DNA of 16,559 nt from SZUA-430 sp031413635 (GCA_031413635.1 JANOFM010000122.1:1-16559); one strand, 5' to 3'. Shown: positions 1 to 6,398, counted from the first letter of the stretch. Program-made: numbers and translations. Notes: generated by a model from the letters alone, not told the origin.

Positions 1-366
1 TTCCTAGCCAAAGATATTAAGGGCTGGGCTGAACTCTGCGACGAAAACGTCGTCGTCGAATTCCCCTTCGCGCCCGACGCGGCATCCAGGAAGATGGTCG
101 GCCGCGCGGCCATTTACGAGTACTTGAAGAACTATCCCAGCGTCATCGACGTGCGAAGCACTCCCACGCTGAATATCCATGCCACCGATGACCCCAACTT
201 GGCGATTGCCGAGTGGAGTGTCTCAGGCCGGGTGATCAGCAATGGCAATCCCTATGAAATGAGCTACGCCAAGTTTGTGACTTTCAAGAATGGATTGATC
301 GTCAACTACCGCGAGTACTGGAACCCGATGGCGTTCGTGGCCGCCATGAGCGGCGCGATGTTCTGA
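1..366 (+). CDS. SnoaL/NTF2-like domain protein, 5' end outside window
   Basis: The frame is open from the first base and ends at TGA 364-366, leaving 121 residues; the true start lies upstream. The visible part has the layout of SnoaL-like (NTF2 fold) proteins: a helix running into a strand with acidic and aromatic residues (WAELCDENVVVEFPFAP), a 'GRAAIYEYLKNYP' helix, an AEWSVSGRVISNGNPYEMSY strand pair, and the closing 'NYREYWNPMAF' strand typical of PhzA/PhzB and SnoaL relatives. Such domains form small cone-shaped barrels used as cyclases, isomerases or ligand pockets. The substrate cannot be told from sequence. Family assignment is by motif pattern; specific function is unknown. An in-frame ATG at 94 would cut off the first helix, so it is unlikely to be the start. 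Confidence 0.8.
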   Translation, partial: FLAKDIKGWAELCDENVVVEFPFAPDAASRKMVGRAAIYEYLKNYPSVIDVRSTPTLNIHATDDPNLAIAEWSVSGRVISNGNPYEMSYAKFVTFKNGLIVNYREYWNPMAFVAAMSGAMF

Positions 367-407
367 AACCATGAGTGCCGTGAGCCGGATCGCCTTTCCT
401 AGAATAC

Positions 408-435
408 GGCGACAGGTAATGGTGTCCCTGTCACC
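408..435. repeat. Imperfect inverted repeat, possible REP-like or stem-loop element
   Basis: GGCGACAGG (408-416) and CCTGTCACC (427-435) pair over 8 of 9 positions (one C-A mismatch) around a 10-base loop. It sits in the 92-base gap between the SnoaL-like gene and the converging DUF5615 remnant. No T-run follows on either strand, so it is not a classical rho-independent terminator. The GGTGACAGG-type arms resemble REP-like elements associated with RAYT transposases, but no transposase is present; this link is inference. Confidence 0.45.
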
Positions 436-458
436 CGGCCCTCACATCATCGCGACTT

Positions 459-820
459 TCAATCCGTGTCCAGCGGCAAAACGCGAAGGCGCAGGCGAGC
501 CGGATCGATGGTGAGCAAGGCCCCGTCGGCGAGCGCTTGCTCGCATTGCCGCAAACCGGCCGCGACGGCGCCCGCCAGCGCTTCGGGCGTCAAATCGCCG
601 GCGCGTATTTGCTCGACGCTTGGCTTTTCAGCATTCGTCGCCGCGAGGATCGCCGCGTAGTCAAGATCGTGCGTCTGCACGATGAGGCCGTGCTCCTTCG
701 CATAGGCCATGATTTGGCGATTGGATGCGTTCTTCGGTCCAAGGGCGCTCCAATGCACGGCCTCGACGCCGGCGCCACCGAGCAACGCGGCAAGCCGTTC
801 ATGTCGATCGAGACCTTCAT
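459..820 (-). pseudogene. DUF5615 (PIN-like) toxin-type gene, frameshifted near its N-terminus
   Basis: The minus-strand ATG at 820-818 lies 2 bases after the DUF433 stop and begins the family's N-terminus, MKVSIDMN, with the first conserved Asp. The frame is then lost: the rest of the protein (RLAALLGGAGVEAVHWSALG, then THDLDYAAIL, then LLTIDPARLRLRVLPL) continues in another frame from about 797 down to the stop at 459. The span is 362 bases, not a multiple of three. DUF5615 relatives usually have about three residues between 'DMN' and 'RLA', so a 10-base deletion at 795-799 fits best; a single-base loss with a shorter loop is also possible. No ATG, GTG or TTG start precedes the C-terminal part closely in its own frame. 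DUF5615 proteins are PIN-like and pair with DUF433 proteins as predicted toxin-antitoxin modules. As read, no full-length toxin can be made unless the shift is a sequencing error or is programmed. Confidence 0.8.
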
Positions 821-822
821 CC

Positions 823-1050
823 CTATTCGGCCAGCACCAGTTCTTGGCCCTCCGCCAGCCATGCGGCGTAGCGCAAAGCCTGCTCGATGTCCTCGCGTTC
901 GAGATCGGGATAGTCGCTGAGGATGCTCTCGATGCTCCGCTCCGCCGCAACTTGATTGACGAGCATGGATACGCTGACGCGCATCCCGCGGATGCACGCC
1001 TTTCCACCCATGACATCGGGATCCCGCATGATGCGATCGAACTTCTTCAT
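823..1050 (-). CDS. DUF433 family antitoxin-type protein
   Basis: This 75-residue protein matches the DUF433 pattern throughout: an N-terminal 'RIMRDPDVMGGKACIRGMRV' block, then 'SVSMLVNQVAAERSIESILSDYP', then 'LEREDIEQALRYAAWLA'. The family is a small winged-helix-like DNA-binding fold, generally viewed as the antitoxin and autoregulator of DUF433/DUF5615 pairs. The frame is open further upstream to 1125, but the family begins at MKKFDRI, so ATG 1050 is chosen. No strong Shine-Dalgarno sequence is visible before it. The DUF5615 start lies 2 bases past the stop, the expected operon layout. A LexA-type box lies about 78 bases upstream. The gene itself looks intact. Confidence 0.88.
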   Translation of the reverse strand: MKKFDRIMRDPDVMGGKACIRGMRVSVSMLVNQVAAERSIESILSDYPDLEREDIEQALRYAAWLAEGQELVLAE

Positions 1051-1108
1051 GATCGGGCGGTTAGCGGTTCGCCGGGGCGCGCACGATGCCGTTTCGGCGC
1101 AAATTCCG

Positions 1109-1137
1109 TTGACTTTTCCGCCCAAAGGTTCTAGTTA
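1109..1137 (+). promoter_or_regulatory. Sigma70-like promoter overlapping a LexA-type box
   Basis: TTGACT (1109-1114) and TAGTTA (1132-1137) are separated by exactly 17 bases, a good match to -35 and -10 elements. The -10 hexamer lies inside the spacer of a GTTC-N7-GTTC repeat, the geometry of LexA-repressed promoters. It points rightward, away from DUF433, into a gene-free stretch and then antisense to the 3' end of the acylase gene. Activity is inferred. Confidence 0.55.
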
Positions 1138-1142
1138 TGTTC
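1128..1142. promoter_or_regulatory. LexA (SOS) box, alphaproteobacterial GTTC-N7-GTTC type
   Basis: The sequence is GTTC TAGTTAT GTTC, two perfect direct GTTC repeats with the 7-base spacing characteristic of LexA operators in Alphaproteobacteria. The spacer is AT-rich, as in known sites, in a GC-rich region. The same site reads GAAC-N7-GAAC towards the DUF433 gene, whose start is about 78 bases away on the other strand. The motif is short enough to arise by chance, but its coincidence with a promoter raises confidence. Confidence 0.6.
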
Positions 1143-1233
1143 CACCCTTTCCCGCACCCTCCCAAGGGCGCGCGGCTGCGACTTGAACCTGCCTAGAAGA
1201 CCCTCAGCGCCTTGCAGAACTCCTACATCGCAT

Positions 1234-1310
1234 GTGATGGGACGTGATGGCGTGTGGCGGCTCCGTGATGGCAGAAATGGCGGAATTCATCCAATGTGAT
1301 GGCGTGATGG
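1234..1310. repeat. Cluster of five GTGATGG direct repeats
   Basis: GTGATGG occurs at 1234-1240, 1244-1250, 1265-1271, 1296-1302 and 1304-1310, all in the same orientation, five copies in 77 bases. Start-to-start spacings are 10, 21, 31 and 8 bases. Clusters like this can be protein-binding arrays, for example arm-type sites of tyrosine recombinases, or degenerate repeats. No integrase lies in the window, so the role is open. Confidence 0.65.
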
Positions 1311-1342
1311 CACGGATTAGATTTGCACTTCGCTGGCATCCG

Positions 1343-1365
1343 GGCGCCCCGTCACGAGAGGCGCC
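1343..1365. repeat. GGCGCC inverted repeat downstream of the acylase gene
   Basis: GGCGCC (1343-1348) and GGCGCC (1360-1365) could form a 6-bp stem with an 11-base loop, about 20 bases past the acylase stop on the minus strand. No T-run follows on either strand, so intrinsic termination is doubtful. Confidence 0.3.
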
Positions 1366-1384
1366 AACGGCTAAGCGCGGGACC

Positions 1385-3592
1385 TCACCGCCCCGGCCGG
1401 TACTCGCGCTCGAGATGCTGCCGCAGCTCCGCTTCATCTAGCCACACCGGTTTCATCTCCTCGCGCAAAAACATCCCCACTTGGTCGGCATAATGCGGCG
1501 ACGCGGCGTCGAGCGTCGCCGAACCGAACTGATGAATGCTCTGCGCACTGACTTGCCCCTGTTTGTCCCACTCCACGAAATAGACCAGCGTGTCGCCCTT
1601 CGCCGCCTCGAACTTGCCGTCCGCTCCCGGCTCCAGCGTCGCCTCGAAATCGCGCAACACATCCGGCCCGCCATTCGCCGGCGCGTCGAAGGCCCCGCGG
1701 CGGAAGCGATTGACCTCGCCCCACGCCGGGTCGAGCCGTCCGTAATGCTTCATCAGCGTCTGCACGGCTTTGCGCAACGACGCCGCGGCATCGCCCGGCG
1801 GCTTGCCCGCGAACGTCGGCGCGACGACAGGCAGGCCCGTCATCACGGCAAGAGCGGTGCCGCGATTGCCGGCGTCCGTCGACATGTCGTAGCCGCGCAA
1901 GATCTCTTGCGCCTTCGCCAACAGCGCGGCGTCCGCATCCGCCGAGAAGTCGATCGCCGTGACCTCCGGGATCAGTTTCGCCAACGCGGATCGCTTCGAA
2001 TAAATCTTGTCGAACTTGATCGCGCGGAACTCTTCCCGAGTGATCGAGGTGTCCGCGCTCAACAACTCCGCCAACCGCAAACAGCGGTTGGTCTCGCGCG
2101 TTTCGATACCGAGCGTCGGCGAAAAATTCTCCGGCTTCAAATTCTCTTCGATGGCCGTCGCCGCGAACGGCGTGTTGTTGGCGTTGTAGACAAAACCCGA
2201 TTTCGGATCGACGACCGAAGGGACCGCACCGTCGAACGGCAGATAATCGCTCCACAACGTACGCGACGTGTCGCCCCGCAGATATTTTTGCCAATCGAAC
2301 GCCGGATCGCGCTTGGGAAACGTCGCGTTGTAGACAAAGGCGATGCGTCCGTTCTCGTCCGCGATGATGTAATTGACGCTCGGGATCTGTTGTTGGCTCA
2401 AGGCTTGGATGAACGTCGCCATCCCTTCTGCCTTGTTCAACGCGTAGTACCCCTGTGCCTGATCGACCCGATCCATCGTTGCGTAGCGCACGGCGTAGGT
2501 GCCATGCGGGCGTTGGATCACGGGCCCATGCACCGACCACAGAACCTCGCGCGTCACCCGGATCGCAATCGGCCCGAGGAGGCGCAACTGAATCTCCGCT
2601 TCGCTGCGCTCGAAATCCAACCACTCGCCGTCGAACTTGTACTGGTTCGCGTTTTCCGGATTGACGGTCAGAACATAGATGTCGGTCAGGTCCGGCGTGT
2701 TGACGGTGTTCGCCCAACCGAAATGCGGACCGAATCCGTGCACGATGAATGGCGAGCCTGGAAACACGCCTCCCGCCAAATCCCACCCTTCCTCGGACTT
2801 CACCCGCACCTCGTACCACGCCAGAGGCCCCGTATAAGGCTGATGCGAATTGATCAGCAGGCGCGTAAATCCGTCGGCCGAGCGCGACGGGGCCACCGCC
2901 ATCGCATTCGATCCACCGCCTTCGCCCGTGCTGATTTCATACTGGCGCGTCGGTTCGAACAGATCGCGGATGTGCCGGTCGAGCCCAAAGAACAACGGCG
3001 TGAAGAACACGAACCCGGCCGCAATGTCTTCGGCATCGACGGCGCGAAACCCCGGCAGCACTTGCTCGGGATGCTCGGCCGCATAGAGATTGACCCCTTG
3101 CGCATAGGCGCTCAGCACACTGTCCGCGCCTTGACTAATGCCACCCCGGGCAAGCTGATCCTTGTATTGCCCGTCGATGCGTTGGCGCACTCTCAGCAAT
3201 TGGACCAAATAATCCGTGACGGCAGGGTCCGACCCCTTCGCCTCGAACCACGCACCCAGACCCACGGCGCTCGTCAACGCATTCATCAACCGCGGCGTCT
3301 GGTTATCGACCAGCGCGAGCCGCCCTCGTGTCGTCATGAGGGATTGCTGAATCGTCTTGAAGTCGTCCTCGGCATGCGCGTAGGCGAGGCCGAAGGCGAC
3401 ATCTGCATCCGTCCTGCCATAGATATGCGGCACGCCATACGTGTCGCGCAGAATGCGCACATCGTATGCCTCGCCCGCTTTGAGATAGGTGCGCCCATCG
3501 AACGGCGCGACAAACACGGGCCGCAGGAAAAAGACGAACGCTGCGATCAGCAGCGTCACCACGCCGCCGCCGGTCATCAGAACACGCCGCAT
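1385..3592 (-). CDS. Penicillin/acyl-homoserine-lactone acylase family protein (Ntn hydrolase)
   Basis: The 735-residue product has the usual length of penicillin-acylase-family precursors, which cleave themselves into alpha and beta chains and hydrolyse amide bonds of acylated substrates. Residues 6-24 are a hydrophobic signal or anchor segment, so it is likely periplasmic. 'RDTYGVPHIYG' (49-59) and 'GLAYAHAEDDF' (68-78) are standard alpha-chain motifs. 'GEGGGSNAMAV' (223-233) contains the autoprocessing site, making Ser228 the predicted N-terminal nucleophile. 'INSHQPYTGPLAWYE', 'HGFGPHFGWANTVN' and 'VYNANNTPF' follow in the beta chain. The His-Gln-Pro after the nucleophile resembles the AHL/aculeacin-type branch more than classical penicillin G acylase, but the substrate is unproven. 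GAGGGG (3596-3601) sits 3 bases before ATG 3592. It follows the DUF4337 stop by 21 bases, so the two are probably cotranscribed. Confidence 0.92.
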   Translation of the reverse strand: MRRVLMTGGGVVTLLIAAFVFFLRPVFVAPFDGRTYLKAGEAYDVRILRDTYGVPHIYGRTDADVAFGLAYAHAEDDFKTIQQSLMTTRGRLALVDNQTPRLMNALTSAVGLGAWFEAKGSDPAVTDYLVQLLRVRQRIDGQYKDQLARGGISQGADSVLSAYAQGVNLYAAEHPEQVLPGFRAVDAEDIAAGFVFFTPLFFGLDRHIRDLFEPTRQYEISTGEGGGSNAMAVAPSRSADGFTRLLINSHQPYTGPLAWYEVRVKSEEGWDLAGGVFPGSPFIVHGFGPHFGWANTVNTPDLTDIYVLTVNPENANQYKFDGEWLDFERSEAEIQLRLLGPIAIRVTREVLWSVHGPVIQRPHGTYAVRYATMDRVDQAQGYYALNKAEGMATFIQALSQQQIPSVNYIIADENGRIAFVYNATFPKRDPAFDWQKYLRGDTSRTLWSDYLPFDGAVPSVVDPKSGFVYNANNTPFAATAIEENLKPENFSPTLGIETRETNRCLRLAELLSADTSITREEFRAIKFDKIYSKRSALAKLIPEVTAIDFSADADAALLAKAQEILRGYDMSTDAGNRGTALAVMTGLPVVAPTFAGKPPGDAAASLRKAVQTLMKHYGRLDPAWGEVNRFRRGAFDAPANGGPDVLRDFEATLEPGADGKFEAAKGDTLVYFVEWDKQGQVSAQSIHQFGSATLDAASPHYADQVGMFLREEMKPVWLDEAELRQHLEREYRPGR

Positions 3593-3613
3593 AATCCCCT
3601 CGACCCGATCAAG

Positions 3614-4180
3614 CTATCCGCCCAAAACATACGGCGCCCAAAGCGCCATCAGTCCGAACACCGTTCCCAGGACACCCAGCCCCGCGCCGATATAGGCAAG
3701 CCACAAAACCGAGGTCACCACGGCGGCGGAGGCAAGCAGTATCCCCAACTGCAACGCGGAACTCGCCAAGTCGTAACTGCCGTTCGCCGCCGCCGCCTCG
3801 TCGCGCGCGGTTTCGATCTCTTTCGCGCGCGCGGACAGTTCCTTCCGGCCTTCGCCGGTTTCGGGTTCCGAGTCGTATCGGTCCGCGGTTGCCCGCCACT
3901 CGGCGATGGTTTTCTTGATTTCGTCGAGCTTCGTGCCGGGCGCCGTCCCCATGGCGCTCAACTCGAGATCGCGCGCCTGCGTCCTCAACGTCGTCATGCG
4001 GATAGTCTTGGCTTGAAAGAACGCCCACGTGTTCGATGCCTCGATCGTGCCGCGCAGCGCATCCGACGACGCGTTCTGTCCGCCCGCCTCGGTGAACGCC
4101 AACACCCCCGCCAAAACGGCGATCAGGATGCCGATACGCTTGTTGCGCTCGTTGAACTCAAGTTCCAATACGTCGGCCAT
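3614..4180 (-). CDS. DUF4337 family membrane protein
   Basis: This 188-residue protein matches DUF4337. It has a short polar N-terminus with 'ERNKRIGILIAVLAG' leading into a first membrane segment (about 15-31). 'EASNTWAFFQAKTIRMTTLRT' follows, then a charged, coiled-coil-prone middle (about 84-130). Two closely spaced C-terminal membrane segments (about 143-163 and 165-184) end the protein. The family function is unknown. ATG 4180 is supported by GAGGAG at 4186-4191, 5 bases upstream. The acylase gene follows after 21 bases, suggesting one transcript. The 91 bases up to the lipoprotein gene's stop contain no clear terminator, so all three minus-strand genes may be cotranscribed. Confidence 0.85.
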   Translation of the reverse strand: MADVLELEFNERNKRIGILIAVLAGVLAFTEAGGQNASSDALRGTIEASNTWAFFQAKTIRMTTLRTQARDLELSAMGTAPGTKLDEIKKTIAEWRATADRYDSEPETGEGRKELSARAKEIETARDEAAAANGSYDLASSALQLGILLASAAVVTSVLWLAYIGAGLGVLGTVFGLMALWAPYVLGG

Positions 4181-4271
4181 CTCCGCTCCTCATGCGATTC
4201 GCAAGGGTCGCATTGAAGCGGCCCCAGCGCGCTGCTTGCAAGGCGGGCCGTTGGCGTTTCGAGCGGTAAAC

Positions 4272-4880
4272 TCAGTTCGCGCCGCAGTCGACGCTGTTTC
4301 CGGCCCACGTGCAGGGGTCGCCGCTGGATTCGGGCTTTTGCGCGCCGGCGACCGCGCGGATTCCATCGCCGATGGTACGCCAGGCTTCCGCCTCGTGCGC
4401 GCGCGCTTCCGCCAGTTGCTCCTTGACGTCTTCGGTCAACTTACCCTCGGCATGAAGGGCCGCTTCTTGATAGAGCCGGTTGGCGTTGCCGTAACTCAGA
4501 TTGCGCTTCAACAACTGGGCGGTGACGAGATCGAGCTTCATCGCCAGTTCCTTGCGCGTCGCACTCTGCGTCGGCCAGTGGTCCTTCGCCACCGACTCGA
4601 TGCGATCCCGGCAGTCGCGTTGATCGCGCGACAAGGCGCGGATGGCCGCGACGTCCCCCTCTGTCGGAACGTCGTCGATGGTCAGCATTTCGGGCATGAT
4701 CTCATCGACGTTCACGATCGGCAGTTTGCCGATCAGGGTCTTGATTTCGGGATTCGTTCGTTTCTTTTCGCAGTACTTGACCACGCTGCCCATATCGCGG
4801 TCGGCGACGTACGAACGCACATAACTGCAGCCGCCAAGCGCAAAGGTAACCACCGCCAGAAACAGGAACCGAGATCCCAT
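4272..4880 (-). CDS. Putative lipoprotein of unknown function
   Basis: The 202-residue protein starts with a short lipoprotein signal: positive N-terminus (MGSR), hydrophobic core (FLFLAVVTFA), and lipobox L15-G16-G17-C18, so Cys18 is the predicted lipidated residue. The open frame extends upstream to 4997, but ATG 4880 places the signal correctly at the N-terminus, and a G-rich GGTGGGG stretch lies just upstream. The mature part is mostly helical and charged, with 'KKRTNPEIKTLIGKLP', 'DRDCRDRIE'-like acidic/basic runs and 'EQLAEARAHEAEAWRTIGDGI'. It has Cys residues near the middle (YCEKK, RDCRD) and a C-terminal pair (DPCTWAGNSVDCG) that could form disulfides in the periplasm. I do not recognise a family. 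Confidence 0.8.
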   Translation of the reverse strand: MGSRFLFLAVVTFALGGCSYVRSYVADRDMGSVVKYCEKKRTNPEIKTLIGKLPIVNVDEIMPEMLTIDDVPTEGDVAAIRALSRDQRDCRDRIESVAKDHWPTQSATRKELAMKLDLVTAQLLKRNLSYGNANRLYQEAALHAEGKLTEDVKEQLAEARAHEAEAWRTIGDGIRAVAGAQKPESSGDPCTWAGNSVDCGAN

Positions 4881-5173
4881 CCGCCCCACCCCGATAATTT
4901 GCGTATTCCCCAGGCCGGGGATGAAACGCCAAGTTGCATCACGAAACAAGACGGCTCGGTCATAAATTTCAGTTGCCCCAATGGAAATCGAGGTCAAAAA
5001 ATACAGTAAGATGTTGATTACATTAAATATTATGGTGCGCGAGCCGCGCCGGCAGTTTCAACAAATTCGATGAAAAAATCGGGCTTCTACGCGCACCGCG
5101 CGACCTTGCGATGTTTCCCGGAATCGAACGACCTTGCACCGGCATGCCGCCGCCCAGGAAAGGAACCGCCGCA
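4881..5173. other. Divergent intergenic region with an AT-rich core
   Basis: These 293 bases separate the minus-strand lipoprotein gene from the plus-strand exported-protein gene and must carry both promoters. The part around 4995-5034 is strikingly AT-rich for this genome (runs such as TCAAAAAATACAG and TTACATTAAATATTATGG). A GGTGCG/CGCGCC inverted repeat (5034-5050, one G-T pair, 5-base loop) follows. No pair of -35 and -10 elements with good spacing could be fixed on either strand. Confidence 0.5.
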
Positions 5174-6373
5174 ATGTCATCCCGCAGCCTTTGCATCGCG
5201 GTCGCCGCGCTCATTGTTGCAGCTCCGTTTTCTCAAGCTGCCGAACCGTCGCCGGAAACGACGGCTGCCTCGGCCCTCGGCGCCGAGGTCAAGGGAGCGA
5301 ATTGGACCGTCGCACCAACCGTGCGCAGCGACGGCTTCGTTCGCCTCTACGCGGTTGAGACGCCTTACGGCGATTTTCAAGTCAACGGTCACCGCCGGAT
5401 GAGCGAGCGCCTGCAGGAACTGCGCGCGCTCAAACTCCTGGAAGAAATGTCGGAGACCCGGGTCTTTGTCGACGCGGTCGCCAACGCGGGCCTGGCGCCG
5501 ATTCGTTTCGGCCGCGACCTCGTTCTCGATCCGGTCGAGACGACGGGCAATCTCATTTCCGGCATCGGCAACATGTTCGACCGCGCGGTCGATGAGGTTG
5601 AACATTCCGGCGCCAGTCGCGACAGCTTCGTCGAAAGCGTCGTAGGGATCAAAAAGGCGATGCGCGAACTCGCTTTCGAGCTGAAGGTCGATCCCTATTC
5701 CGATTTCACGCCGCTGCGCGACGGGCTTGAGGACATGGCGCGAGTAATGGCGGCGGGCGACATTTCGGTTTCGGCGGCCGTCTCGGCCATTCCGGGCGGG
5801 GCGGGGATCGCGGTATCGGCAACCTCGCGCGCCTCGAACCTCGCCAACCCGATCCGCGACAAAAGCTCTGCCGAAATCGCGGCACTCGTGACGGCCAAGC
5901 TCAAGTCTCTGGATGTGACCGAAAACACAATCGAACGTTTCGTCGAAAACACCCACTACTCGCCTGGCGACCAGTTCGCCATCGCCGAAGCGTTGGAGAC
6001 GCTAAAGGCGGGCAACAGCGCCGCCTTCGTGCTTCGCGCCGCGCAGGCCGACAGCGCCGACGTCGCCAAATTCCACCGTTACCGCGCCGAATTGCTATCC
6101 AAACAAACCGCGCGCTTGGGCACGCTGAAGGAATTCTATGTCGTCGCCGAGTTCGCTTTGAACCGCGACGCGTCGGGCGGCTTGGTAGCCGCCTTCCCAT
6201 TCGACGGTTTGGCGTGGACCGAAACCGTCTCGAAGAGCTTTTCCAATCTGAGCCGCGAACTCGCGACGCGCGGCGAAACCAAGCCGCCGCTGTTCGCCAC
6301 CACCGGCAAGCTCTCGCCGGTCGCCGAAGCCGAAATGAAAAAGCGCGGTTGGAAAATCTTAACCTTAGAGTGA
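5174..6373 (+). CDS. Exported protein of unknown function (399 aa)
   Basis: ATG 5174 begins MSSRSLCIAVAALIVAAPFSQA, a Sec signal peptide with probable cleavage after SQA near residue 22. The frame is open to 5111, but that start would put 21 polar residues before the signal; AGGAAAGGAA upstream of 5174 can serve as the ribosome-binding site. The mature protein opens with a strand-rich module (NWTVAPTVRSDGFVRLYAVETPYGDFQVNG). A largely helical region follows (SERLQELRALKLLEEM; FGRDLVLDPVETTGNLISGIGNMFDRA; ELAFELKVDPYSDFTPLRDGLEDMARV). A Gly/Ala/Ser-rich segment (ISVSAAVSAIPGGAGIAVSATS) could be membrane-active or a linker. The final third is helical with 'AFPFDGLAWT'. The pattern looks like a conserved family seen in alphaproteobacteria and other environmental bacteria, but I can give no name or activity. 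Confidence 0.85.
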   Translation: MSSRSLCIAVAALIVAAPFSQAAEPSPETTAASALGAEVKGANWTVAPTVRSDGFVRLYAVETPYGDFQVNGHRRMSERLQELRALKLLEEMSETRVFVDAVANAGLAPIRFGRDLVLDPVETTGNLISGIGNMFDRAVDEVEHSGASRDSFVESVVGIKKAMRELAFELKVDPYSDFTPLRDGLEDMARVMAAGDISVSAAVSAIPGGAGIAVSATSRASNLANPIRDKSSAEIAALVTAKLKSLDVTENTIERFVENTHYSPGDQFAIAEALETLKAGNSAAFVLRAAQADSADVAKFHRYRAELLSKQTARLGTLKEFYVVAEFALNRDASGGLVAAFPFDGLAWTETVSKSFSNLSRELATRGETKPPLFATTGKLSPVAEAEMKKRGWKILTLE

Positions 6374-6384
6374 CCGCTCGGTCT

Positions 6385-6398
6385 GTGACCCAGGTCAC
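6385..6398. promoter_or_regulatory. Perfect palindrome, possible operator
   Basis: GTGACC-CA-GGTCAC is a 14-base palindrome 11 bases after the stop of the 399-aa gene and about 87 bases before the glycine-zipper gene. It is too short and lacks a T-run for a terminator; a dimeric repressor site is possible. Chance occurrence cannot be excluded. Confidence 0.3.

Larger units (their letters stand above)
1051..1384. other. Gene-free stretch between DUF433 and the acylase gene
   Basis: No convincing gene lies in these 334 bases. The stretch holds a plus-strand sigma70-like promoter with an embedded LexA-type box (1109-1142), five GTGATGG direct repeats (1234-1310) and a GGCGCC inverted repeat (1343-1365). 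A short open run at 1187-1237, reading TCLEDPQRLAELLHRM then stop, has no start codon and might be a gene remnant. A 20-codon ORF (1237-1299) is formed mostly by the repeats and has no ribosome-binding site. Confidence 0.7.

Noticed and set aside
408..435. Rho-independent terminator for the SnoaL-like gene
   Set aside because: The stem is plausible but no T-run follows on either strand.
1165..1200. A tRNA T-loop-like string (minus strand GGTTCAAGTC) that could mark a tRNA 3' end or att site
   Set aside because: The flanking bases do not form the T stem, and no acceptor or anticodon arm can be folded around it.
1481..4216. A 911-residue plus-strand open frame antisense to the acylase, DUF4337 and lipoprotein genes
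   Set aside because: It is extremely rich in Arg and His with no domain pattern, and it mirrors real genes on the other strand. It is an artefact of GC-rich codon bias.
4029..5009. A 326-residue plus-strand open frame over the lipoprotein gene
   Set aside because: The opposite strand holds a protein with a clean lipoprotein signal and normal composition; this frame has no recognisable features.
5177..5956. A 259-residue minus-strand open frame over the 399-aa exported protein gene
   Set aside because: The composition is Arg-rich and shadow-like, and the plus-strand gene has a signal peptide and ribosome-binding site.
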